Source: Lachnospiraceae bacterium
Lineage (GTDB): Bacteria > Bacillota > Clostridia > Lachnospirales > Lachnospiraceae
Direction of reading: 5' to 3'
Assembly: GCA_019421365.1 (NCBI GenBank)
Contig: JAHZFJ010000033.1
Span: forward strand, 1 to 41,864
DNA length: 41,864 bases
Shown here: positions 22,894 to 29,374 of the stretch, piece after piece
How the letters are laid out: each line of letters opens with the position of its first letter
Numbering within the stretch: position 1 is the first letter of the stretch
Notes under the pieces: model-generated
The model's input: only the letters and a program-made list of their open reading frames with translations
Databases searched by the model: none
What the model was told of the DNA's origin: nothing
Position numbers and translations under genes: made by a program

Positions 22894-23618
22894 ATATCAT
22901 CAACCTTTCCTTTAAGTGCATCTAGGAATCCATCATCTTCGGTTTCACCAGCATCATCAAGCTTTGCTTTAGCTTTAAGTACTGCAATACGTGCTTTCTG
23001 TTCCTCTGTAGCAAGTTCCCAATTTGAATGTAACATCTCGTCATACTGCTTAATCAGTGATCGTAATTCCGATTGTGCCCTAGCTTGTGCATTTAGAAAT
23101 GTGGCTTGTCTATCCCATGCAAACTGAAACTCCCATTCAACTTCTTCACTTTCTGACATTTCAGATCTATGAATCTTTCTCTTTTTAAGTTCCTTTATCA
23201 TTTCGTCTTTATCCTTAACATGCATGATGTTTTGAGCTCTTACTATAGCAGCATAAGCTATCTGTATATTCTCCCACAGTATATCTAATGGGTCCTTCTT
23301 CTCTATCTCTTTGATAATAGAAAAGGTCTCTTCTGGAAGATACTTCGAGAAGAAACCATGTTTTTCAGCATTCTTATTCTGTTTTGGTGCTCCACCATCA
23401 TTTCCAACAGCGTTCTTATTATGGGGTTGTCCACCTTTTTTCCTTAGCGAACGCTCGCAATTCTTATCCGAACGTTCGCTATCCCATTTATAGATTGACT
23501 TCCATCTTCTTATTGTTCCAGAAGGCAGGTTTAGTTGACTTGCAATCTCAACTAATTTCAATCCTTTCTTATACAGATCATGAGCCTGTTCGACTCTTGA
23601 ATCTGGTGCTCTTGCCAT
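22881..23618 (-). CDS. terminase small subunit (PBSX/XtmA-like)
   Basis: A 245-residue DNA-recognition subunit of the terminase. Residues 1-45 are a helix-turn-helix (MARAPDSRVEQAHDLYKKGLKLVEIASQLNLPSGTIRRWKSIYKW), followed by a basic low-complexity stretch (KKGGQPHNKNAVGNDGGAPKQNKNAEKHG). The C-terminal half (QARAQSELRSLIKQYDEMLHSNWELATEEQKARIAVLKAKAKL) is helical for oligomerisation. The ATG at 23618 sits behind AAAGGAAGTG; a longer version from 23663 is less likely. The gene contains a palindrome pair that could be the packaging site. Confidence 0.92.
   Translation of the reverse strand: MARAPDSRVEQAHDLYKKGLKLVEIASQLNLPSGTIRRWKSIYKWDSERSDKNCERSLRKKGGQPHNKNAVGNDGGAPKQNKNAEKHGFFSKYLPEETFSIIKEIEKKDPLDILWENIQIAYAAIVRAQNIMHVKDKDEMIKELKKRKIHRSEMSESEEVEWEFQFAWDRQATFLNAQARAQSELRSLIKQYDEMLHSNWELATEEQKARIAVLKAKAKLDDAGETEDDGFLDALKGKVDDIWGE
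23445..23481. repeat. inverted repeat inside terS (candidate pac site)
   Basis: TAGCGAACG (23445-23453) and its exact complement CGTTCGCTA (23473-23481) are separated by 19 bases. Each arm also extends into its own small palindrome: GCGA-ACGC-TCGC (23447-23458) and the perfect 10-mer CGAACGTTCG (23469-23478). It lies between the helix-turn-helix and oligomerisation parts of the small terminase gene. Confidence 0.5.
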
Positions 23619-23654
23619 CAGGCTCACTTCCTTTCGTGTTGTTTTGGGGATGAG

Positions 23655-23688
23655 AAAAGACATCTAATTAATTCACTAGATGTCTTTT
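23655..23688. terminator. hairpin between the dam-type gene and terS
   Basis: A 12-bp perfect stem, AAAAGACATCTA (23655-23666) with TAGATGTCTTTT (23677-23688), has a 10-base loop. In the leftward direction it would end methylase transcripts or attenuate the transcript from the promoter at 23766-23795 before terS. Only four T follow the stem, so termination may be partial or conditional. Confidence 0.6.
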
Positions 23689-23745
23689 CAAAATAATTTA
23701 TAAAAGCTTCACAAATGGCCATGGTCTTTAATCAATAGCCATCAT

Positions 23746-23761
23746 CTAAAATAATACCCAA
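23746..23761 (-). repeat. left copy of a 16-bp inverted repeat flanking the methylase gene
   Basis: Read leftward this is TTGGGTATTATTTTAG. The rightward sequence TTGGGTACTATTTTAG at 24572-24587 matches it at 15 of 16 positions. The pair brackets the methylase gene; the left copy coincides with the expected start of transcription from the promoter at 23766-23795. Confidence 0.5.
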
Positions 23762-23765
23762 AATG

Positions 23766-23795
23766 ATTATATCATTTCGAACATTTGTTTGTCTA
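23766..23795 (-). promoter_or_regulatory. candidate late promoter upstream of the terminase
   Basis: TAGACA (23795-23790) and a perfect TATAAT (23771-23766) are 18 bases apart, directly after the methylase stop codon. The inverted repeat AAATGAT-tat-ATCATTT (23761-23777) covers the -10 and could be an operator. The leader then runs about 140 bases, through the hairpin at 23655-23688, to terS. Confidence 0.55.
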
Positions 23796-24551
23796 CTAAT
23801 AATTCTTTATTATCAATTCTTCATATCTTGTACTCTTTGTTTTGTTTGTAAGATTATTGCAACGTTCAACATTAAGAATATTATAACCATTATACAATTT
23901 TCTAATAAATTCGCTATCATTATACGATAGAATGAATTTCCCCTTTATGTTATCCAAACATTCTTTTAATCTTATATGATCTTCTTGTGTAAATTCTACA
24001 TCATAATACTTCTCTGTTTGATAATAAGGAGGGTCTAAATAAAATAATGCTTTTTCCCTATCATATGTCTTTATAATTTTTTCAAAATCTCGGTTTTCAA
24101 TAACAGTCTTTTTTAATCTTTCCTGTACTTGACTTAAATAGCTAATACAGTTATCTAGGTTTCTACCTTTAACACCAAATGACCGTAAATCAGACCCAAA
24201 ACTATTTTTTATCATCAAGTAATACCTTGCAGCTCTCTGTATATCTGTTAACCCTCTGGTACTTATTTGATCTCTACAATCAAAAAACTGCTCTCTTGAA
24301 ACCAAGCTCCACTCAAGTTCCTTTTGTAATGCTTCACAATGATATTTCACACAACGATATAGATTTATTAAATCTCCGTTGGCATCATTGAAAACTTCTA
24401 ACTTCGCATGATTCTCTATTCCGAACAATACCCAACCAGCACCACCAAATACTTCAATATATCTGTCGTACTCAGTAGCACTAGGGAATTGTTCAATTAT
24501 TTTCTTTCGTAGCAATTTCTTGCCACCAATCCATGATATAAAACTATCCAT
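23796..24551 (-). CDS. DNA adenine N6-methyltransferase (Dam/D12 class)
   Basis: A 251-residue methylase that transfers a methyl group from S-adenosylmethionine to adenine in DNA. The SAM-binding motif is EVFGGAGW (33-40) and the catalytic motif IV is DPPYY (173-177). FISWIGGKKLLRKKI at the start and ILSYNDSEFI near residue 222 are also usual for the MethyltransfD12 class. The length fits. No restriction enzyme is next to it, so it is an orphan that probably protects phage DNA or marks packaging/replication sites. It lies between the tRNA and terS, and AGAGGTGATTG precedes its ATG. Confidence 0.94.
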   Translation of the reverse strand: MDSFISWIGGKKLLRKKIIEQFPSATEYDRYIEVFGGAGWVLFGIENHAKLEVFNDANGDLINLYRCVKYHCEALQKELEWSLVSREQFFDCRDQISTRGLTDIQRAARYYLMIKNSFGSDLRSFGVKGRNLDNCISYLSQVQERLKKTVIENRDFEKIIKTYDREKALFYLDPPYYQTEKYYDVEFTQEDHIRLKECLDNIKGKFILSYNDSEFIRKLYNGYNILNVERCNNLTNKTKSTRYEELIIKNY

Positions 24552-24571
24552 TCAATCACCTCTAAATAATA

Positions 24572-24587
24572 TTGGGTACTATTTTAG
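24572..24587 (+). repeat. right copy of the 16-bp inverted repeat flanking the methylase gene
   Basis: TTGGGTACTATTTTAG lies 20 bases upstream of the methylase start and mirrors 23746-23761 with one mismatch. It could be a second regulator-binding site or the trace of insertion of the methylase gene. Confidence 0.5.
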
Positions 24588-24619
24588 GGCGTGATAGTTT
24601 CTCCCCTATTCTGAGGAGA

Positions 24620-24694
24620 TGGATACTCTCGGATTTGAACCGAGGACTTCGGAGTTATGAGCTCCGTGCTCTAACCATACTGAACTAAGTATCC
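24620..24694 (-). tRNA. tRNA with CAT anticodon (Met, or Ile2 if lysidine-modified)
   Basis: Read leftward, a 75-base cloverleaf: acceptor GGATACT paired with AGTATCC, D-arm region around TTAGTTCAGTATGGTTAGAG, anticodon stem CGGAG/CTCCG with loop CTCATAA (anticodon CAT), and T-arm CTCGG-TTCAAAT-CCGAG. The discriminator base is A and no CCA is encoded. CAT normally reads methionine codons. The CTCATAA loop also occurs in tRNA-Ile2, so the exact identity is open. Confidence 0.9.
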
Positions 24695-24717
24695 ATAATA
24701 TACTTTCTCTTATACAC

Positions 24718-24758
24718 AATAAAAAGGCATCAACTTTTTATATCAGCTAATGCCTTTT
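24718..24758. terminator. bidirectional terminator between the late regulator and the tRNA
   Basis: AAAAGGCAT (24722-24730) pairs with ATGCCTTTT (24750-24758), with A and T runs on both sides. Leftward, it follows the ArpU/RinA-like gene and would limit read-through into the tRNA. Confidence 0.7.
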
Positions 24759-24816
24759 AAAATCATACACTTTTACTCTTTCATTATACCAGTCAACCAA
24801 TAATGTGTCAACTGTA

Positions 24817-25233
24817 TTATAACATATATAACATTGAGTCTAAAAAAAAAGTATTTATAATGTTTTTAACATTTCTTGCTCTATATGGTCCTCTCATTCC
24901 GTTCACTTCTGCTATATCTATATTATCCATACCATTGATGTATTTTAAATAAAGTATAGAAGATATCGTTTCATCTGGTATACTCCTAATAAAATCCTTT
25001 GCTATCTTCTCAAGTTCCTTGTAACGTATTAACATATTCATATAATTCTCTTCTAATTCTATTATCTTTGTTGCATGGTCTCCTGTTTTGTCTGATGTGC
25101 CACTTACAAATGGCATTCCAGTGATCTGTTGGCTACCAACTATACTTTTGTATGTTATGTCATCTATTTGAACCTTTACTTTCTTAATGTAAGATTTTAA
25201 TTTTAACATTCTTTCAAGCTCTCTTTTTGTCAA
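24817..25233 (-). CDS. ArpU/RinA-like late transcription regulator
   Basis: A 138-residue protein. A coiled N-terminal part (KRELERMLKLKSYIKKVKVQIDDI) and a middle helix region (HATKIIELEENYMNMLIRYKELEKIAKDFIRSI) precede a sigma-region-4-like helix-turn-helix: SSILYLKYINGMDNIDIAEVNGMRGPYRARNVKNIINTFF (about 90-130). Proteins of this layout sit just upstream of terminase genes and switch on late transcription. The start is TTG, 7 bases after GGAGG. It is flanked by the DnaA-box cluster upstream and by a terminator, tRNA and methylase downstream. Confidence 0.75.
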   Translation of the reverse strand: MTKRELERMLKLKSYIKKVKVQIDDITYKSIVGSQQITGMPFVSGTSDKTGDHATKIIELEENYMNMLIRYKELEKIAKDFIRSIPDETISSILYLKYINGMDNIDIAEVNGMRGPYRARNVKNIINTFFLDSMLYML

Positions 25234-25251
25234 ACCACAACCTCCATATAC

Positions 25252-25306
25252 TTATACACAATCTTATCCACGTTTTATCCACAAATTATTAATTTCCTGT
25301 GGATAA
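25252..25306. other. cluster of four DnaA boxes (candidate replication origin)
   Basis: TTATACACA (25252-25260), TTATCCACG (25264-25272), TTATCCACA (25275-25283) and, inverted, TGTGGATAA (25298-25306) match the DnaA consensus TTATNCACA in 55 bp; one differs at the last base. The start-to-start steps of 12, 11 and 23 bases keep them on roughly one face of the helix. The region is otherwise non-coding apart from a weak small ORF to its right. Confidence 0.6.
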
Positions 25307-25317
25307 TCTTCCTCCAA

Positions 25318-25413
25318 TCACTCCTCACACCATTCAGAAAACACAGGATATATACAAAACTTATCCTTCCCAACCTTGTACTGAATTTCGCCATTAACAA
25401 CTTCTTTTTCCAT
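25318..25413 (-). CDS. possible 31-residue protein
   Basis: A short frame, MEKEVVNGEIQYKVGKDKFCIYPVFSEWCEE, has no clear ribosome-binding site. An overlapping GTG frame (25394-25531, 45 residues with a CPLCC motif) is equally weak. The two together cover the otherwise gene-free 25234-25552. One could be the remnant of a small early gene. Confidence 0.3.
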   Translation of the reverse strand: MEKEVVNGEIQYKVGKDKFCIYPVFSEWCEE

Positions 25414-25552
25414 CTAATGCAACTCTATGTTCTTTAGGAATCCTTATTGAACATAAGTTTAATTTATGTTGCGTAAAAGTATCTAAAATATGATAGCTTG
25501 TACAACAAAGAGGGCAAGCGGAAAAATCCACTTGTTATAATTATTTATTCTT

Positions 25553-25939
25553 TTACAAAAAGTAATATTCTACATCTTTAATGGTTATTGTCATATTGGG
25601 ATTATCTAATTTTTCTCTAATAGAAAGTATAACACGTCTAAATGCATTCCAGTAATCGTCTTTATTCGAAACTTCAAATGGATTCCTTAAACAAGTTATA
25701 GTATATGCAGCATCTCCTAAAGTACGTCCTCTGGCTTCTCCACATACAAGAGTTCCAGAAGCTATTAGAGCGGATACATATATAGAACTATTATTATACT
25801 CTTTGTCAGCAGCTTCTTCCCACAAGCACGCAACAAATTTATCTGTATAGTATTGAGTATCAATACCTAAAATTGCAACAACATATCTCTGAGTTACCAT
25901 AATACCACGTATTCTCTTTTTATTTATCTTATGTCTCAT
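25553..25939 (-). CDS. hypothetical protein
   Basis: A 128-residue protein I do not recognise. After a basic start (MRHKINKKRIRG) it shows alternating strand/helix patterns (RYVVAILGIDTQYYTDKFVACLWEEA, SSIYVSALIASGTLVCG) and a C-terminal helix-strand pair (DYWNAFRRVILSIREKL, MTITIKDVEYYFL). Neither the first ATG nor the internal ATG at codon 14 (25900) has a strong ribosome-binding site, so the start is uncertain. It lies in the leftward early cluster between small ORFs. Confidence 0.6.
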   Translation of the reverse strand: MRHKINKKRIRGIMVTQRYVVAILGIDTQYYTDKFVACLWEEAADKEYNNSSIYVSALIASGTLVCGEARGRTLGDAAYTITCLRNPFEVSNKDDYWNAFRRVILSIREKLDNPNMTITIKDVEYYFL

Positions 25940-25975
25940 ATATATGCTTTGTTACTATTGAATGGAGATCTTAAT

Positions 25976-26212
25976 TTACCGTGCTAACTCACAATACTTA
26001 GATATTACCTTTTCTGCCATATCCCACACTAAATAGTTTACGTCTTTATGATTTGTTGCCTTGGCTATATTCTCCCATACTGCCCTTTCAATATCATTCA
26101 TCTTCTCAAATGCAGTATCTATGTTATTTTTCTTTACTGCTGTTAATTGACGTTTCTGCCATAGCATTAATTGATTATTCAGTTCAGTATCTTCTTGCCT
26201 TGTATAAACCAT
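25976..26212 (-). CDS. small helical early protein
   Basis: A 78-residue, mostly helical protein (ELNNQLMLWQKRQLTAVKKNN, TAFEKMNDIERAVWENIAKATN, NYLVWDMAEKVISKYCELA). No family is recognised. A strong AAGGAG lies 5 bases before the ATG. Part of the leftward run of small early genes downstream of the replication initiator. Confidence 0.7.
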   Translation of the reverse strand: MVYTRQEDTELNNQLMLWQKRQLTAVKKNNIDTAFEKMNDIERAVWENIAKATNHKDVNYLVWDMAEKVISKYCELAR

Positions 26213-26236
26213 ATTTCTCCTTCCTTAAATTATCAT

Positions 26237-26434
26237 TTAGTTACTATACTCAAAATCAGAAAAGTCGTAATATCCTAATGATAGGAGTTGTTCGATGCAG
26301 TCATTAGCTATTTTTGATATTCTCATATCGACTGTGTACACTTCCTTTTGTATAGTCAAAAGAATTAATCTACTTTCGGGTGTATGTGTTGCTAAAGTAC
26401 ATACATGAATTCTGTTTCCTAGTTTTACTCTCAT
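26237..26434 (-). CDS. hypothetical small early protein
   Basis: A 65-residue protein with an N-terminal beta portion (MRVKLGNRIHVCTLATHTPESRLILLTIQKEVYTV) and a C-terminal helix (ISKIANDCIEQLLSLGYYDF). No family is recognised. AAGGAGGAAAATGTT precedes the ATG. It belongs to the same early transcript as its neighbours. Confidence 0.68.
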   Translation of the reverse strand: MRVKLGNRIHVCTLATHTPESRLILLTIQKEVYTVDMRISKIANDCIEQLLSLGYYDFSDFEYSN

Positions 26435-26459
26435 AACATTTTCCTCCTTAATATCTCAA

Positions 26460-26651
26460 TTAGCATTCAAATTCTTTCTTTAGCCATCTCTTCTTACATT
26501 CAATACAAGGTGTATGATCACTTCCACCATCATACTTACATTCCTCTTCACTTGGACAATTTATATACTCAGCTACATATTCAAGTAATTCCTCATCTTC
26601 TTCTTTGATAGCTGTTAATAAATCCTTGGCAATAACTTCTGCATTACTCAT
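26460..26651 (-). CDS. small acidic protein with a cysteine cluster
   Basis: A 63-residue protein. Its N-terminal half is an acidic helix (NAEVIAKDLLTAIKEEDEELLEYVAEYIN). The C-terminal half has cysteines at about 32, 38, 49, 52 and 63 (NCPSEEECKYDGGSDHTPCIECKKRW), with C-x-x-C and C-x5-C spacing that could bind a metal ion. AGGAGAAAGAAT precedes the ATG. No family is recognised. It follows the replication initiator gene directly. Confidence 0.68.
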   Translation of the reverse strand: MSNAEVIAKDLLTAIKEEDEELLEYVAEYINCPSEEECKYDGGSDHTPCIECKKRWLKKEFEC

Positions 26652-26690
26652 ATTCTTTCTCCTTTAAATCCTAATTAACAATACAATGTA

Positions 26691-27626
26691 TCACCTTGCT
26701 TTATTCAACAAACGCTGTTCAAGTTCTTTATATTCTTCTTTGCTATATTCTCTTTGCTGAAAGTTATGAAATTTATTAGTGTTTTTTGTACTCTTAACTC
26801 CTGGTATAGTTTTCTGTTCTTTATTAGGCTTCTGATTCAGATAACTTTCAAACTTAGGACCAAATAACGTTTGAGGTCTTAAATATTTCTCCATATCGGT
26901 ACCATTCCAATCTTGGTACTTAAGATCAATTACCTTAACAAAGTCCTCATAACTAAATCCACAGCTTAATTTGTCTAAAATCAACTGCACATATTCAATA
27001 GCTGTATTCTGATATTTTGTTCCACACTTTTGGTTCAAGTAGTCGATTACAGCCATATATATATTATTATTACTTTCCTTTACTTTACTTTGTTGATTAT
27101 TACATGGATTTATTTCGTTTTTCCTTGGAATAACTCCTTTATTCCGTGGAGTATCTAAAAAATGGACAACTTTTATAAGGGTTGATACATTATCGATTTT
27201 CACAGTCACTTCTGGAACCTCATCGTCAGGTATCAACCAATATTCTTTTTCCACTATTACCGGGGATTTTCTTTTTCTAGCTCTTTCTTTCACTGCGAGC
27301 ATATATCTTCTTTGAATCCCCGGGGCAGTTAGGACCTTGACCGTCTTGAAAAGTGTGCTATCGAACAGTGACCGTTCAAGAAAGTTGTTCAACATCTGCC
27401 TTATTTTATTGCAATTCATACGTAAATCCATGCTTGCAACATATATATAATCTTCATTGACCTTTACATAATAGCCATTCTTATATATGTCACAATATAA
27501 ATATAAAAGAAGAGCAACTCCGTCCGCACCATACTGCGATATAATCGGCTTAATCTCTGTCTTATTATCAAAAAAATTAACGTCTAAAGGAAAGTAGTCA
27601 ATACCTTCTTTCTCTGGTCTTGCCAC
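26691..27626 (-). CDS. DUF4373 (Lin1244/Lin1753) replication initiator-like protein
   Basis: A 311-residue protein starting MARPEKEGIDYFPLDVNFFDNKTEIKPIISQYGADGVALLLYLYCDIYKNGYYVKVNEDYIYVAS. This is the winged-helix DUF4373 domain found at the front of phage DnaD-like replisome organisers. The C-terminal part (GTKYQNTAIEYVQLILDKLSCGFSYEDFVKVIDLKYQDWNGTDMEKYLRPQTLFGPKFESYL) is the conserved phage replication C-terminal domain that ends with RPxTLFxxKFE. It would bind the origin and help load the host helicase; no separate loader is seen. The start is GTG behind GAAGGTGA. Confidence 0.88.
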   Translation of the reverse strand: MARPEKEGIDYFPLDVNFFDNKTEIKPIISQYGADGVALLLYLYCDIYKNGYYVKVNEDYIYVASMDLRMNCNKIRQMLNNFLERSLFDSTLFKTVKVLTAPGIQRRYMLAVKERARKRKSPVIVEKEYWLIPDDEVPEVTVKIDNVSTLIKVVHFLDTPRNKGVIPRKNEINPCNNQQSKVKESNNNIYMAVIDYLNQKCGTKYQNTAIEYVQLILDKLSCGFSYEDFVKVIDLKYQDWNGTDMEKYLRPQTLFGPKFESYLNQKPNKEQKTIPGVKSTKNTNKFHNFQQREYSKEEYKELEQRLLNKAR

Positions 27627-27657
27627 TTATTCACCTTCTTTACGTCTATCCAACTCA

Positions 27658-28002
27658 CTAGATAGTTTTCTTATACATTTCAATCCAATCAGCATATGTC
27701 ATTGTCACTAACCAATCAGACCGATCCTTGCGATGAAATACTGTTGCGATCTCATCGTCTTTCTTATCATTCTTTGCTTGCTCTATTGCATTATATATAT
27801 TAAGCTTCTCGACTCTCTTACACTCAATATGTATACCAGGGAGACCGACCACATCAGCATCACCATTGGCACCACAATACTGTTGACCTCTTCGTGTGTT
27901 AAAACCATGTTCTTTAAGTAGATTAGAAAGCTCTCTTTCACCTCTAGCACCTTTCGCTCTACTGTTTTTCTTTTTCGTTGTTTGCTTCGGCTGCTTTACC
28001 AC
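27658..28002 (-). CDS. PDDEXK-fold nuclease, Holliday junction resolvase-like
   Basis: A 114-residue nuclease. After a basic N-terminus (KQTTKKKNSRAKGARGERELSNLL) it shows the core of the PD-(D/E)XK fold: an early glutamate E22 in ARGERE, then D48/D50 in GANGDADVVG, and E60-C-K62 in IHIECKRVEKLNI. Small phage enzymes of this type resolve branched DNA before packaging. A GTG at 28002, 5 bases after AAAGGAG, is a better start than the GTG 18 bases upstream, where that site would lie inside the gene. It lies between the DUF4373 gene and the DUF2303-like gene. Confidence 0.85.
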   Translation of the reverse strand: MVKQPKQTTKKKNSRAKGARGERELSNLLKEHGFNTRRGQQYCGANGDADVVGLPGIHIECKRVEKLNIYNAIEQAKNDKKDDEIATVFHRKDRSDWLVTMTYADWIEMYKKTI

Positions 28003-28109
28003 TATTACTCCTTTCTCCACCTGCCAGGATAAGTGACAGGTGGTAAAGATGTGTTATGCCATAATAATTACATACTGTGATATATTATAATTATTGAGGT
28101 GCTTAAGTT

Positions 28110-28859
28110 TTAACCGATTATTGTAATCTTCTTAGTATTGATAGCTCCAACAAGTTGATTGCTTAGATACTCTTTGATACGATTCACTGCTTCATACTTC
28201 CACAGGCCACCATCTGCACCGATAAGCTTAAATGTTGGTTCTCCACCGCGTCCTTCACCAATACGGAATACAAATGCACTTACTGGTTGTTTTACCTCTA
28301 AGAACGTTCTATAAGGTGCCAAGACAACAGGATTCGGTACTTTAACATCAATCTTAGAAGCAATACCCTTCTTGATTGTTGTCTTTTGTGATACCCCATC
28401 GTCCCCAAAGTTAGCAGTTGCATTGTTCTCTACGTTACCAGCTACTTGAAGAAGAATCTTAAGGTCTTCTGTTTCTTGGAATGCTGTTTGCATATTGATA
28501 ATGAAATCCTCTTGATCATAGTAATTATCAAACTGGAATCCATTCTGATTCGTGTATGATTCGAATAAGTACTCTCTGTCTCTCTCAGCATTCAGATTAG
28601 ACATAAGGACAACCTTATCGGGTGATACAACATGAATAATCATGTGCTCTTTCAACTCTGAGCCGTTTTGATTGATGTAATCAACCATTGCTGTTAAAGA
28701 TGCTGCCTTAATTGGTTCTGCCTTATCTTCTATGGCATATCGTTTTAATGACTTGTTGCAATAAGTCTTACCACCAATCTCAACAACCTTTGGCTCTGCG
28801 CCATCCTCTCCTAAACCTACTAAGTAACTAAAAGCTTCTCTTAAATTACCATATTCCAT
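28110..28859 (-). CDS. DUF2303-like phage protein
   Basis: A 249-residue protein. The motif series AASLTAMVDYINQNGSEL, then DQEDFIINMQTAFQETEDLKILLQVAGNVENN, then IDVKVPNPVVLAPYRTFLEVKQPVSAFVFRIGEG, fits the DUF2303 group found in the early regions of many phages. Its role is not established; its place beside the RecT and SbcC-like genes suggests DNA metabolism. GGAGG lies 10 bases before the ATG. The family call is from remembered pattern, so moderate. Confidence 0.65.
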   Translation of the reverse strand: MEYGNLREAFSYLVGLGEDGAEPKVVEIGGKTYCNKSLKRYAIEDKAEPIKAASLTAMVDYINQNGSELKEHMIIHVVSPDKVVLMSNLNAERDREYLFESYTNQNGFQFDNYYDQEDFIINMQTAFQETEDLKILLQVAGNVENNATANFGDDGVSQKTTIKKGIASKIDVKVPNPVVLAPYRTFLEVKQPVSAFVFRIGEGRGGEPTFKLIGADGGLWKYEAVNRIKEYLSNQLVGAINTKKITIIG

Positions 28860-28881
28860 ACTCTCTAATCCTCCACTTTCT

Positions 28882-29358
28882 TTAGTATCGTGCTGCTCTT
28901 AAATCTACTACATTACTTGATGTACTAACTTCTTCCTCTTTAAGTATTTCACCAGTCTCTGGATCAACTACTTCATTTGAAATATCTTGTTGCGTATTGT
29001 TACTACCCTTAAAGTCATGAATCTGTTCCGATACGTTTTTCATATCTTCAATAGTCATTTGTCCTCTAATCTGCTTACCATACTCCTCTGCATACACTTG
29101 ACCAGTTTCAAGATCCTTCCCTAGTGCAAAATGCGTTTCAATTGGAGATGCAGGTGCTAACTTAGTCTTTACCTCAACTGTTGCAGTACTAGAATCCCTA
29201 AGCTCTGTTTGAGTAAATCCAATTGTAATAGTGATTCCTCTCTTTACCTTATATGGAGTATTGGGATCTTGCATATTCTGCAATACTTCATGAAAAGCTC
29301 GGTCAAACTTTTCTTGCAATGCTCCACCTGCGAATGTTTTCAAGTTCACATTTTCCAT
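28882..29358 (-). CDS. replication terminator protein-like phage protein
   Basis: A 158-residue protein with the typical pattern ENVNLKTFAGGALQEKFDRAFHEVLQNMQDPNTPYKVKRGITITIGFTQTELRDSSTATVEVKTKLAPASPIETHFALGKD. This is usually annotated as 'replication terminator protein' in Bacillota phages, though the biochemical role is not well shown. The acidic C-terminus ends NVVDLRAARY. I use the ATG at 29358 after GGTAGGTAACACG; a longer start at 29394 lies inside the MBL gene and lacks a proper site. Confidence 0.78.
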   Translation of the reverse strand: MENVNLKTFAGGALQEKFDRAFHEVLQNMQDPNTPYKVKRGITITIGFTQTELRDSSTATVEVKTKLAPASPIETHFALGKDLETGQVYAEEYGKQIRGQMTIEDMKNVSEQIHDFKGSNNTQQDISNEVVDPETGEILKEEEVSTSSNVVDLRAARY

Positions 29359-29374
29359 CGTGTTACCTACCTTC

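Noticed and set aside
23447..23478. Possible LexA boxes (CGAACGTTCG) in terS
   Set aside because: The GAAC and GTTC halves have no 4-base spacer, so they do not fit the LexA consensus; treated as a pac candidate instead.
25394..25531. 45-codon GTG frame with a CPLCC motif
   Set aside because: No ribosome-binding site, overlaps another weak short frame, and the cysteines may be chance; only mentioned in the region note.
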